From Lachnospiraceae bacterium (GTDB lineage: Bacteria; Bacillota; Clostridia; Lachnospirales; Lachnospiraceae), in assembly GCA_017408735.1 (NCBI GenBank), contig JAFQUB010000047.1:1-52567 (forward strand): a stretch of 52,567 bases of DNA. Direction: 5' to 3'. The position numbers and the translations under genes are program-made. Of this stretch, positions 16,874 through 25,725 are shown piece after piece (positions within the stretch are counted from its first letter, which is position 1; the number at the start of each line of letters is the position of its first letter). The notes beneath the pieces were generated by a model. The model had not been told where the DNA came from. It did not search any database and was given only the letters and a program-made list of their open reading frames with translations.

Positions 16874-17623
16874 ATGTTGGATAAAAATGAGGTATTAACA
16901 GACCCTCAAAAATTAGTTCGGTTGGAGCTGAAAAATAAAGGATTTGATATAGATACAATGAAAGTTCCTGAAAGGGTATTTTTATTGGCGGACAGCCTTT
17001 ATGATGCCATGATTTCCAGAAATTGTGGAGAATATAAATATCCATTGGGCGGAAAGCTTTTTGTATTTAAGGAAAACGAAACCGTTGGATTTATAAAAGG
17101 ACATATGTGTTCGCCGGCAATCGCCACACAGGCAGAAGATTTGATTGCTGGCGGTGTGAAAGAGTTAATACATATTGGTTTTGCAGGTGGTTTACAGCCG
17201 GATATGTGTGCAGGAGATATTGTTTTGACCGACGGGGCATATAACGATACGGCAGTGGCAAGACTTTACGGATTTGATTATGACATGATTGAATCATCCA
17301 AAGGATTGACCGATGAACTGGAAGAATTATTAGCAAAAAATACAATCACATACCGACGAGGCAATCATTGGACAACAGATGCAGGCTACAGAGAAACCTG
17401 GGGACAAGTCATTGAATACAGAGAAAAAGGTGCATTATGCGTAGAAATGGAAGGAGTCGGTTTGTTTACGATAGCAAACTATAGAAACTGTACGGCTTCG
17501 GCTATGTATGTGGTTTCCGATGTATATGTGGAAGATGACTGGAAGTTAGGCTGGGGAGAAAATGTGTTGGAGGAAGCGGTTGAAAAAGTGATTGATATGA
17601 TTGTGGAATCGGTGAGAAAATAA
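16874..17623 (+). CDS. Nucleoside phosphorylase (PNP/UDP family)
   Basis: This 249-residue cytoplasmic enzyme should split a nucleoside with phosphate into a base and a pentose-1-phosphate. It shows the family motifs GFAGGLQPDMCAGDIVL (about 99-115), the ribose-contacting VEMEGVGLFTIA (about 187-198) and VVSDVYVED. The N-terminal 60 residues are longer than in classic uridine phosphorylase, so substrate preference (uridine, purine nucleoside or 5'-modified nucleoside) cannot be fixed. GAAGGAG precedes the start. The 34-base gap after the DXS-like gene has no terminator, which supports co-transcription. Confidence 0.85.
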   Translation: MLDKNEVLTDPQKLVRLELKNKGFDIDTMKVPERVFLLADSLYDAMISRNCGEYKYPLGGKLFVFKENETVGFIKGHMCSPAIATQAEDLIAGGVKELIHIGFAGGLQPDMCAGDIVLTDGAYNDTAVARLYGFDYDMIESSKGLTDELEELLAKNTITYRRGNHWTTDAGYRETWGQVIEYREKGALCVEMEGVGLFTIANYRNCTASAMYVVSDVYVEDDWKLGWGENVLEEAVEKVIDMIVESVRK

Positions 17624-17662
17624 AGAAATAATAAATAGTTAAACGAAGAGAGGGAGTAGAAT

Positions 17663-18226
17663 ATGAGCGTTAGTGACATAGTTGAAATGTTAAAAACAGT
17701 TATTATATTAAGTCTTCCGGTTGTAGAATATTTAGGATTTAAAAAATTTAATGACTCCTATATGGAAGAAAAAGGAAAGAACTTAGCTACAAAAGAAGAT
17801 GTTCAAGAGTTAACTGTGTTAGCAGAAGATATAAAAATTATGTATCAATCAAAACAATATAGGGACGAGCATATATATGATATTAAATTATCTGCAATAC
17901 AAGAATCGTTAGAATTTTTAGATGATTATCTATCTTGGCTAAATTATAATAGCGACATTAAACCTGTAAGGAATGATATTACAAGTAAGGAGTTAACGCT
18001 GAAGGCGAGAAAGTGCTACAATAATTTAGTTTTGACTTGTGAGTCAAAAGAATTGCCAGAAACTTTTCTAAAATTGGTTTTTAAGGATGATGATAAGACA
18101 TTGATTTTATATAATACATATAGAAATCTTTCTAGGAAAGAGATGGGAATATCTGAAGGTTTAGAATTAGACGAAGATTCAATTTTTATTTCCAAAATAT
18201 CAACAAAAGATCTGGAAGAAAAATAA
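17663..18226 (+). CDS. Membrane-anchored hypothetical protein
   Basis: The 187-residue product starts with one hydrophobic segment (about 9-25) and then a charged helical region beginning EEKGKNLATKEDVQELT. That signature recurs in short membrane proteins of many Firmicutes, often near phage or defence genes, but I know of no assigned function. The remainder is predicted helical with conserved-looking aromatic and acidic residues (FLDDYLSWLNYN). GAGAGGGAG precedes the start. The base composition is more AT-rich than in the flanking metabolic genes and the gene is closed by its own terminator, so it may be a later arrival. Confidence 0.62.
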   Translation: MSVSDIVEMLKTVIILSLPVVEYLGFKKFNDSYMEEKGKNLATKEDVQELTVLAEDIKIMYQSKQYRDEHIYDIKLSAIQESLEFLDDYLSWLNYNSDIKPVRNDITSKELTLKARKCYNNLVLTCESKELPETFLKLVFKDDDKTLILYNTYRNLSRKEMGISEGLELDEDSIFISKISTKDLEEK

Positions 18227-18233
18227 AAAATTG

Positions 18234-18274
18234 ACCTTGAAGAAGCTTTGAAAGCATTTCTTCAAGGTTTTTTG
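18234..18274 (+). terminator. Terminator after the 17663 gene
   Basis: An 11-bp stem (ACCTTGAAGAA at 18234-18244 with TTCTTCAAGGT at 18258-18268) contains an inner GCTTT-AAAGC hairpin and is followed by six T. It begins 8 bases after the stop. Confidence 0.9.
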
Positions 18275-18322
18275 TGTTTTTCAGAAACACCTGCAAATTA
18301 CTAAAAAAATTTTCCATATCCA

Positions 18323-18353
18323 TGCAACAAATCCCATGGTAAGATTATCTAAT
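18323..18353 (+). promoter_or_regulatory. Candidate ECF-type promoter (autoregulation)
   Basis: TGCAAC (18323-18328), with the AAC typical of ECF -35 elements, precedes ATCTAAT (18347-18353). They lie just upstream of the ECF sigma gene, where these factors often activate themselves. The spacing is slightly long, so this remains a suggestion. Confidence 0.3.
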
Positions 18354-18391
18354 GTATGTAAAGCAAATGGTACCGTTTGGAGGAAGTATAC

Positions 18392-18895
18392 ATGATTTTT
18401 AAGGTAAAGCGCGCACAGCGCGGGGATACAAAAGCTTTTGTAGAGCTGATGGAAGAAAACAGGCAGGCAATGCAGAGAATTGCATTTGGATATTTTAGCT
18501 GTGAAGATGATGTGGCGGATGTAATGCAACAAACCACGTTAAATGCATTTGAAAAGCTGAAAACATTGCGGAATCCGGTTTATTTCAAAACATGGCTCAT
18601 TCGGATACATATAAATAATTGCAATGCCCTCTACAATGCAAAGAAAAATTGTATGGCAGTAGATGAAATGGAGGAGGGGAGATATCTGGAAGAATATCCT
18701 TCAGAAGATGAATTTTATCAGTTGATTGCGGATTTGAGCGAAGAAAATCGTCTGATATTCCAATTATATTATGGTGAGGAGTATACCACAAAAGAAATTG
18801 GACGAATTCTGCATATGAAAGAGAGTACGGTTCGCAGTAGATTGTATAGAGGAAAAGAACAGATAAAAAGAAAATTAGAAACTTCTGTAAGATAA
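18392..18895 (+). CDS. ECF RNA polymerase sigma factor
   Basis: This 167-residue sigma-70 family protein has region 2 (about 1-75, with DDVADVMQQTTLNAFEKLKTLRNPVYFKTWLIRI, the usual DNA-melting part) and region 4 (about 110-160, with the helix-turn-helix TTKEIGRILHMKESTVRSRLYRG). It would direct RNA polymerase to a set of envelope or stress genes when its anti-sigma factor lets go. GGAGG at 18379-18383 fixes the start at ATG 18392; an in-frame TTG at 18377 overlaps that site. The next gene is its likely anti-sigma partner, 25 bases away. Confidence 0.92.
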   Translation: MIFKVKRAQRGDTKAFVELMEENRQAMQRIAFGYFSCEDDVADVMQQTTLNAFEKLKTLRNPVYFKTWLIRIHINNCNALYNAKKNCMAVDEMEEGRYLEEYPSEDEFYQLIADLSEENRLIFQLYYGEEYTTKEIGRILHMKESTVRSRLYRGKEQIKRKLETSVR

Positions 18896-18920
18896 ATTCA
18901 GCACAGAAAGGTGGAGAAAT

Positions 18921-20045
18921 ATGGAAGAAAGATATACAGAGCAGGAGCTTAAGAGGATTTTGCAAAGCAAGGGGAACGAATATGAGAAGATTCAAAAGAA
19001 AATGGAGGAAACATATAGAATGATAGAAGAAACACAGCAAAGAAAGAGGGGGGCAAGAAAGCCGGCAGTCTGGGCTGGTGGGCTGGCAGCGGCAATGGCA
19101 GTGTGTATAATTACACTTGGAATCAGTAACCCTGTACTGGCAGCAAAACTACCGGTAATCGGAGCAATTTTTCAGGCAGTACAAACTTATGTGAGTTATT
19201 CGGGAGATTTCAGCAAAGATGCCATACCATTGGCAGAAACAGAGAATGGGGAAGAAAACAATTTGGTACAGACTGACCAGGGAATTACAGTAGCCATATC
19301 TGAAATTGCCAGAGATGATAAGAGTTTTTATCTTGGAATCACCATGACAAGCGAAGAAGGATTTCCAAAAGATTTTAACAGAGTAAAAAATGATACAGAA
19401 TATGTGCTGGAATACGATACAATGAACTGCCAGACCACAGGAGAATTGGTGACAGCAAACGGAAAAAAACTGGATATGTCAGGGGAGTTAGGGATTTTAG
19501 AAGGGATTTTTATAGATGATAATACGTTTCAGACCATTGGTTATGTAGATTTATCCGGTTACGAGAAGATAGCTGACAATTTTACCTATAATTTTGAAAT
19601 TACCGATATATGGAGCTATTTAGGAGAAAACTATTATAGCAGTGAAACTACGGAGAACAGTGAAATGCACTACAGCGGTTCTTGGAAATTTTCTGTAGAT
19701 GTCAGTCTTGATAAAGCTTCCGCAAAAGTAATAGAGGTAAATCAGACCAATGAACAAGGCATCGGTATTGCCACAGTAACTAAAGGAAAATATTACATAA
19801 CAGCAGAGATAATTGTTCCGGAGGGAGAGGAAAAAGACCGCTATATCGTACTAATTTATGATGAAGAAGGAAACAGATTAGACTCCTTTGGAAGCAATGT
19901 GGAATATTATTCTGTAAAAGACAGAAAGACAGATAAGATAACAGTACGCGTCTGCTCAGAGGCTGATTTCTTTATGAATAAAGCAGAGGAAGAAAAATTG
20001 AAAGAGCATGCGCTGTATCAGGTGGAAGTAAATTGTAATCAGTAA
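18921..20045 (+). CDS. DUF4179-type membrane anti-sigma factor
   Basis: The 374-residue protein has a cytoplasmic helical N terminus (about 1-45), which should hold the sigma factor, one transmembrane helix (about 49-74) and a large outside domain made mostly of beta strands. This layout, and its position right after an ECF sigma gene, match the DUF4179 anti-sigma group. The outside domain includes SEIARDDKSFYLGITM, typical of the first of its two beta-sandwich parts. GAAAGGTGGAG precedes the start. The signal sensed is unknown. Confidence 0.85.
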   Translation: MEERYTEQELKRILQSKGNEYEKIQKKMEETYRMIEETQQRKRGARKPAVWAGGLAAAMAVCIITLGISNPVLAAKLPVIGAIFQAVQTYVSYSGDFSKDAIPLAETENGEENNLVQTDQGITVAISEIARDDKSFYLGITMTSEEGFPKDFNRVKNDTEYVLEYDTMNCQTTGELVTANGKKLDMSGELGILEGIFIDDNTFQTIGYVDLSGYEKIADNFTYNFEITDIWSYLGENYYSSETTENSEMHYSGSWKFSVDVSLDKASAKVIEVNQTNEQGIGIATVTKGKYYITAEIIVPEGEEKDRYIVLIYDEEGNRLDSFGSNVEYYSVKDRKTDKITVRVCSEADFFMNKAEEEKLKEHALYQVEVNCNQ

Positions 20046-20057
20046 GGAGAGAAGAGT

Positions 20058-21161
20058 ATGAAAAAGAAACAAGTTGTAATAGTGATGTTTGCTGCCGCAA
20101 TGGCAGCACTGACAGGCTGCTCCGGAGAAACAGGAGCTGTAAATGTTGGAAACACACAAGAAGTTATGGCTTCGGAAGTAAACGCAGCCCACAAGCAGGA
20201 AAATCAGTCAGCGACTGTATGGAACATTCCAGAAACATACACAAAGACCATTGGAAATGCAGCTTTTAATTTTACCGTTCAATTTCCGGAAAACTGGAAA
20301 AATTCCAAAGTATACAAAACCAAGGCAGAAAGAATTACGTTTACTAAAGAAAAATTAGAACAAGCGTTAGGAAAAGTGTCTTATGATTATGAAAAATGGC
20401 AGCAAAACAAAGAAGGTGGCTTTCTTTCAGCAGATGATTATGGAATTATGTATGAAACCGAACTGGGAGAACATATCATCAACTGTGTAGATTTAGATGC
20501 TAGAGATGGAAATATGGATAAATATAAGACGAATGCAGAACTTTCCTTTATGACAAAACAGGAAGCCTATGAAAATATTTTAAATACATTGAAAGAAATG
20601 GGCTTAGAACTGGAAGATGCCACATATATCTGCTATGCCTTAGAGCATAAAACCATGCAGTCACAGGAATATGTAATGGATGCAGACGGCAACCAAATGG
20701 AAGAATACAAGAAAAAAGACTGGAACAGTGAAGACGACTGCTACTTATTCTTAATTCGCCAGAAAGTACAGGGAGCTACCGAGTATCACACCTACGGAAC
20801 AGAATTTGTAAGAATGGAAGAAGGCAATGCACCAATACAGGTCTACTATTCCAAAAACGGAATGGAACGTCTGGACATTGAAAAAGTATATCGCTTTACC
20901 AAAGAAGAGGAAACCCTTACCCTATTAGATTTCGAAGAAATAACAAAATCAGTCGCCAAAGAACTGGAAAACAGAAATGCAACCTCATCCTATCGTGTTA
21001 TATCCGCTGAACTTTGCCTGAAAACCCCCGATTTCGGCTCAGAAATGACACCGGTGTGGGTATTCCAGTCAGAAGAAATCACCACAGAAAGAACTGTTTA
21101 TCCTGTAACTGTAGTTATAAATGCTCAGAACGGAAAACTCTCTGCCATGGGAACTAGATAA
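20058..21161 (+). CDS. Secreted lipoprotein of unknown function
   Basis: This 367-residue protein carries a lipoprotein signal peptide with lipobox ALTGC (Cys21), so it should be attached to the outer face of the membrane. The rest lacks a recognised enzyme motif. Its last 50 residues (MTPVWVFQSEEITTERTVYPVTVVINAQNGKLSAM) resemble PepSY-like or YcdB-like folds, but this is weak. AGGAGAG precedes the start and only 12 bases separate it from the anti-sigma gene. It therefore forms a three-gene operon with the sigma and anti-sigma genes, and may be a co-sensor or the operon's output. Confidence 0.78.
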   Translation: MKKKQVVIVMFAAAMAALTGCSGETGAVNVGNTQEVMASEVNAAHKQENQSATVWNIPETYTKTIGNAAFNFTVQFPENWKNSKVYKTKAERITFTKEKLEQALGKVSYDYEKWQQNKEGGFLSADDYGIMYETELGEHIINCVDLDARDGNMDKYKTNAELSFMTKQEAYENILNTLKEMGLELEDATYICYALEHKTMQSQEYVMDADGNQMEEYKKKDWNSEDDCYLFLIRQKVQGATEYHTYGTEFVRMEEGNAPIQVYYSKNGMERLDIEKVYRFTKEEETLTLLDFEEITKSVAKELENRNATSSYRVISAELCLKTPDFGSEMTPVWVFQSEEITTERTVYPVTVVINAQNGKLSAMGTR

Positions 21162-21183
21162 AGTTTAAAAGCTGATATTCAGA

Positions 21184-21224
21184 AAAAGGAGCTGCACACT
21201 GATACCTAGTGAGCAGCTCCTTTT
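21184..21224. terminator. Bidirectional terminator between convergent operons
   Basis: A 12-bp perfect stem (AAAAGGAGCTGC at 21184-21195 with GCAGCTCCTTTT at 21213-21224) has a 17-base loop. A runs on the left and T runs on the right allow it to work on both strands. It serves the plus-strand sigma operon and the minus-strand protease gene. Confidence 0.88.
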
Positions 21225-21261
21225 AAAGCATTTCTTTTATTACATTTTATAAATCAAAGAT

Positions 21262-24200
21262 TTAGTCAGCTAATTTTGTAATACCTTGGTTTTTCACACC
21301 GTATGTGCCTGCACTAAGGGAATAGTTAGCAGAATTGCGGCTATCCCATTGGTTGTCACCATTGTTAAAACAAATTTGTGCAGTTTTTTCTGTGTCTAAA
21401 TCAATGACATATTTCCATGAGTACCCCTCACGTTCAGAAGTAGCTTCCATCAAAACACCCGGAACATTAGTCCAACTGCGATTGGCGATACAGTAGTGTA
21501 TATAAGCCTGTGACCAACTATCGTTGGAATAGTAAACCACAGCCACATTTTTGGCTACCGGAGTAGGAGTTGCAGTAGGAGCACTCGTAGGAGTTGGACT
21601 CGGAGTACTTGTAGGAGTCACAGTAGGTTCTGGACTTGGAGTACTTGTAGGAGTTGGACTCGGAGCACTCGTAGGAGTCGCAGTAGGAGTTGGACTCGGA
21701 GTAATCGTAGGTGTTACAGTAACAGTAGGAGCAGGTGTGATATCCAAATCCAATTCTGTAAATGTTCCGTTAGAATAACCGTAAGTACCAACACCGATAG
21801 AATAATTATTTCCATTGTTGCTGTCCCAACTACCGTTTCCGTTGTTAAAGCATACGGTAGCCCCCTGTTCTTCGCCTAAGTTTAAGGTATATTTGTGTGT
21901 ATATCCTTCTACTTCTGTAGTAGCTTCCATTAAAACACCCGGAGCGGTAGTCCACTTGCCGTTATCCACCATGTAATGAATGTATGGGGTGTCGTAACCC
22001 TTATAGTAAATGGTGGTCTGATTTTCGATGGTATCTTTGATTTCAAAGTCCATGGCGTAGGTGCAGACATCACCAACACCATCGCGATAATATGCGAAGA
22101 TGGTATAATTACCGGCTTCTTTTGGTGTCCAACTATTATCATCACTAAAGACAAAAGGAAGATAGTAGATAAGTTCTCCATCTTTTAAAACAAAATAAGA
22201 GGTGTAATTATAGCGGCTAGCCCTCAGCATATTTACAATGTTTGCTTTGAAATTGATGGTAGTACCTACCTTTTGTGGTGTCGGCAGGTCTGACGTAAAT
22301 GTCAGGGAAGGAACCTCAAATGTGATACAGTTGGTTTCGCTTACTTGATTTCCAATATTGTCAGTTACTGTTGTGGTAACATAATATGTTCCCGGACAAC
22401 CAGTATAGTATTTAAAAGTGGAATACTCACTTGTTTCTTCATAAAGGACTGAACCATCTGCCAAAAAGCATTTATAGGTATAGGTGTATGGAGCATGTCC
22501 GCCTGTTATTCGGCAAGAAGTGGCTATCTCATATTTGGAATAATCGTATGTACTACACTTTAAAGTGAGGTCGTTTGGCAATGTGGTAATAACACCATTT
22601 TTGATATTATAAGTTCCAGAACCCAAGGTATAATTTTTGCCGTTATTGTTGTCCCAGTTACCCTTGCCGTCATTAAAACATACAGTACATTCATTTTCAG
22701 AACCAAGAGGAATGATGGTTTTACGGCTATCACCGTATGCATCATATGAATAATCCATACGAATTCCAGGTGCAGTTGTCCAGTTTCCGGAACCTACCTT
22801 ATAGTGAATGTAAGGAATATCATAGTCTGTGTAGTAGATAACGGTAAATTTTTCTTGCAGACTTGTGATATAGTAATGAATACTTTTTTCTGCGCTCTGT
22901 CCTAAATTGTCAGTCACATGATAAGTAATAGTGTAATATCCGCCTTTATTTGGGGTCCATACAGCAGAATGTGTTTCAGAGTTTACGGTAAGTGTGGTGT
23001 CTGTTTCTCCTACTTTACTTACGGTAAAGCTTTCTGTACCTCCAAACTGTAAGCCGTCATTTTCTAAAAGAGCCATAAGTTCAATGGTAGTTCCCGGCTT
23101 TTGTGGAGCTTCCACATTGGTTCTGATATCGTTTACCTGAATCCCATTCACTTTGTAGCTTTTTAGTTTCTTTGTTTTGATATGTCCGTTGCTGTCTTTT
23201 ACTTCCACAAATAAGGTATGTGTTCCAATGGAATCCAAATTGTCGGAAGTACCCAAGAGTTTTCTCGGACTAAAAATAATTTCATTTGTTTCGTAGAAAT
23301 CATCATTTCCGTTTTCAGAAAGATAAGCACCATTGCTATAGTAGGTTTTACCATTAAATATAGTTCCAAAACGATAAGTATAAGGCGCTTTTCCGCCGGC
23401 AGCTTCCACAGTTAACAGAATATCTTCAGCAACAGAAGCCTTTTCTTTGCTTGGATAAAAGGAAAGAATATCAAATGGGCTGTCTGTATCGGAAATAATC
23501 TTTATAGATACAGATTTATGAGCACAAGAACCATCATCGTCATATGCCATAAGATTTACTTTGTAGTTACCCACAGTATCGGGAGTCCATACAGTAGAGG
23601 TTTCTAAAGTATTTTGTGTAGAAAATACTACGTTATCAGAATCCTGATTTATGACTTCATATGTATAAGAAGCACTGTTGGCAGCCTGTAAGGATAATGT
23701 AATTTCACTTCCTAAGGTATAGGTAGTCTGGTTAGCGTTTCCTACGCTATAGTTTTGAATATGAAGTCCTTTCTTGCGTGCGGCTTCCGCACAAAGTTTT
23801 GCATTTACCATAGGGATGGAGAAGCCTTCTCTATCAGTTAGGAAAGTGGTAGCATTGCTTGGAGCGCAGATAATATCGTATACTTCCGGAGCTGTCAGGT
23901 TGTCATTTATTCCAAAAAGCAATCCGGCGATACCGGTTACAAAAGGGGCAGCCATAGATGTACCAGAGCCTAAATCATAAGTATTATTTGCAATTAAAGA
24001 ATAGATATCTGTTCCCGGAGCTGCAATGTCAACCTGCTCTCCATAGTTAGAGTATTTGGCAATCTGATAATTACCATTGGAATTCATTTCCGAAGCAGCT
24101 ACAATTAACTTTCTTTTTGTGATATCACTGACATCAATTCCATAATCAGCGGCACATTTTTCGGCATTTTTTTCGGTGATGCTGGAAAAAAAACCATTGT

Positions 24201-25458
24201 ATAATGCAGGATAACTGCTGTTTCCGGCTGATTGAACATATAGAAAATCGTAGCCTTGAGTGTACAAACTTGCAATCAGACTGGCAGCAGGATAACCATC
24301 GGAAGTAGTTGGATAACCGGAACCTATCGATATATTAATGGATTTTGCACCGTGGATTACGGCATCGGTTAATCCGTTAACTATATAGGAAGTAGTCAAT
24401 TGTTTAGAGTCATTACTAGCACTTACCAGTATCATATCGGACTGACAGATGCCGGCGATTCCCTTGTTGTTATTCCAAGTAGCACCTACAATACCGGAAG
24501 TATGGCTTCCATGGTCTTCGGTAATAGGTGTACTGCTATAATAAAGGTGTTCTTTTACGGAACCGATATCTTCGTGAGATAAATCAAATCCATCATCCAC
24601 CACGCCTGTTGTTACATTGGTGAAACGGTTTGTTTTGATATCAGTAAATTCTTGAGCAATTTCCCAAGCAGATGCCATTTCCACTGCTTCAAATCCCCAG
24701 TTATTTCCGGCTGGTGCATCTTCTGTCCAGTTATCACCGTCATCAAACGGGTCTTCCGGTGTATATATTTGTGCTTCTTGAAGGGAATCGTAGGTAGCAG
24801 AGGTTACTTCTTCTGGATAAGCTGTCATTAACTGTTCAGATAATGCTTCTAATTTTTCCAGAGAACTTTCTGCAATCTGAACCTGATAACATTTGATAGC
24901 GTTAATCTGTCCAATTACCTTGCCGTTTACAGAAGCAATAATTTCTTCACGGCGTTCCGGTGTTACATCTAAATGGAAAGTGATTAAAAGTGTATTATTT
25001 ACATACACTTCTCCGCTTTTAGCTTCTGTAAGATGTTCCTTGTCAATTGGAGCTAATTCACCCGATTCATAGGTTACGTTTACATTTTCGGTAGAAATGT
25101 TTCCTTGGGAATCTTCTGCGGTAAAGACTACCGTATTTTCACCGTCCTGTAATTGTACGTTTTCGGCAACAAATTCATTGCCCTGTACGGTTGCAGTCCC
25201 TTGAGAAGTTATTTCATTGTCTTCGGAATAAACTTCATAAGAAACAGATGCTATATCATCTGCACCTTTTACGGCACCACTTAGGTTTTCAGTTACGTTT
25301 TCGGTAGTTACGGTGTCTTCTGTTAACTGAATTTCCATATCCGTATTTGGAGTGCCGGCAGCGGCATTAGCCATTAGTATGGCACCGGAATTGGAAAAGA
25401 CAGTAGAAGATAACATAGAAGTACACAGTAAATACGCTAGGAGTTTTCTTCTTTTCAT
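21262..25458 (-). CDS. Secreted subtilisin-like (S8) protease with three starch-binding-like modules
   Basis: I placed the start at 25458 (MKRRKLLAYLL) because GAGAGG lies 7 bases upstream; the product has 1398 residues. A signal peptide (1-33), an Ig-like domain and an I9-like propeptide are followed by an S8 catalytic domain with intact Asp288 (VVDDG), His319 (HGSHTSG), Asn413 (QSAGN) and Ser501 (GTSMAAP). Several beta-sandwich repeats come next. Modules at about 870-965, 1147-1235 and 1304-1398 share YYxxxxxxYIHY, W(T)xxPG, VCFNxGxxxWDxxNxxNY and GTY motifs, which I recognise as CBM25/26-like starch binding. A Thr/Pro/Ser linker separates the last two. There is no LPxTG, SLH or transmembrane anchor. 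It should act outside the cell on proteins near starch or similar glucans. Confidence 0.88.
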   Translation of the reverse strand: MKRRKLLAYLLCTSMLSSTVFSNSGAILMANAAAGTPNTDMEIQLTEDTVTTENVTENLSGAVKGADDIASVSYEVYSEDNEITSQGTATVQGNEFVAENVQLQDGENTVVFTAEDSQGNISTENVNVTYESGELAPIDKEHLTEAKSGEVYVNNTLLITFHLDVTPERREEIIASVNGKVIGQINAIKCYQVQIAESSLEKLEALSEQLMTAYPEEVTSATYDSLQEAQIYTPEDPFDDGDNWTEDAPAGNNWGFEAVEMASAWEIAQEFTDIKTNRFTNVTTGVVDDGFDLSHEDIGSVKEHLYYSSTPITEDHGSHTSGIVGATWNNNKGIAGICQSDMILVSASNDSKQLTTSYIVNGLTDAVIHGAKSINISIGSGYPTTSDGYPAASLIASLYTQGYDFLYVQSAGNSSYPALYNGFFSSITEKNAEKCAADYGIDVSDITKRKLIVAASEMNSNGNYQIAKYSNYGEQVDIAAPGTDIYSLIANNTYDLGSGTSMAAPFVTGIAGLLFGINDNLTAPEVYDIICAPSNATTFLTDREGFSIPMVNAKLCAEAARKKGLHIQNYSVGNANQTTYTLGSEITLSLQAANSASYTYEVINQDSDNVVFSTQNTLETSTVWTPDTVGNYKVNLMAYDDDGSCAHKSVSIKIISDTDSPFDILSFYPSKEKASVAEDILLTVEAAGGKAPYTYRFGTIFNGKTYYSNGAYLSENGNDDFYETNEIIFSPRKLLGTSDNLDSIGTHTLFVEVKDSNGHIKTKKLKSYKVNGIQVNDIRTNVEAPQKPGTTIELMALLENDGLQFGGTESFTVSKVGETDTTLTVNSETHSAVWTPNKGGYYTITYHVTDNLGQSAEKSIHYYITSLQEKFTVIYYTDYDIPYIHYKVGSGNWTTAPGIRMDYSYDAYGDSRKTIIPLGSENECTVCFNDGKGNWDNNNGKNYTLGSGTYNIKNGVITTLPNDLTLKCSTYDYSKYEIATSCRITGGHAPYTYTYKCFLADGSVLYEETSEYSTFKYYTGCPGTYYVTTTVTDNIGNQVSETNCITFEVPSLTFTSDLPTPQKVGTTINFKANIVNMLRASRYNYTSYFVLKDGELIYYLPFVFSDDNSWTPKEAGNYTIFAYYRDGVGDVCTYAMDFEIKDTIENQTTIYYKGYDTPYIHYMVDNGKWTTAPGVLMEATTEVEGYTHKYTLNLGEEQGATVCFNNGNGSWDSNNGNNYSIGVGTYGYSNGTFTELDLDITPAPTVTVTPTITPSPTPTATPTSAPSPTPTSTPSPEPTVTPTSTPSPTPTSAPTATPTPVAKNVAVVYYSNDSWSQAYIHYCIANRSWTNVPGVLMEATSEREGYSWKYVIDLDTEKTAQICFNNGDNQWDSRNSANYSLSAGTYGVKNQGITKLAD
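21560..21735. repeat. Tandem-repeat DNA coding for the Thr-Pro-Ser linker
   Basis: Degenerate units of 6, 12 and 24 bases (on the plus strand GTAGGAGT and GGACTCGGAG variants) recur about eight times. They encode the TPTPSPTPT-type linker of the protease between its second and third binding modules. Such DNA is prone to slippage, so linker length may vary among strains. Confidence 0.85.
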
Positions 25459-25520
25459 AATGTGTCCTCTCTTTTTGAAAATTTGTATCAAAAACGAAAT
25501 ATTTTTGAAACATAGTTGCA

Positions 25521-25549
25521 ATAATAACAAATTGGGTATGCAATGTCAA
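25521..25549 (-). promoter_or_regulatory. Promoter of the S8 protease gene
   Basis: On the minus strand TTGACA (25549-25544) is followed after 17 bases by TATTAT (25526-25521). It lies 63 bases upstream of the chosen start and is a near-consensus sigma-A promoter. Confidence 0.8.
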
Positions 25550-25594
25550 ATTTTGTAAGAAAATTAAGAAAATTGAAATAATTTAAATTTCTTA

Positions 25595-25627
25595 TTGACA
25601 CGGAGATAAGAAGTGTGATAATATAAT
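25595..25627 (+). promoter_or_regulatory. Promoter of tRNA-Trp
   Basis: A perfect TTGACA (25595-25600) precedes GATAAT (25617-25622) at 16 bases and TATAAT (25622-25627) at 21 bases; the first pair has better spacing. It lies about 20 bases upstream of the tRNA. Confidence 0.78.
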
Positions 25628-25643
25628 ACAGTCGCTAAGACAT

Positions 25644-25714
25644 AGGGGCATAGTTCATCGGTAGAATAAGAGTCTCCAAAACTCCAGAGCCGGGTTCGAT
25701 TCCTGGTGCCCCTG
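25644..25714 (+). tRNA. tRNA-Trp (CCA)
   Basis: The acceptor AGGGGCA pairs with TGCCCCT, with discriminator G25714 as expected for tRNA-Trp. The loop CTCCAAA gives anticodon CCA. The anticodon stem has one A-C mismatch (25669 with 25685) and the D stem one wobble, so it is slightly irregular but foldable. CCA is not encoded. It is a solitary gene with its own promoter and terminator. Confidence 0.92.
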
Positions 25715-25725
25715 CTACTATTTAG

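Noticed and set aside
21551-21778. Plus-strand frame rich in Gly and Val, and a possible CRISPR-like repeat array
   Set aside because: The repeats are degenerate, lack unique spacers and are the reverse side of the Thr/Pro/Ser linker of the protease.
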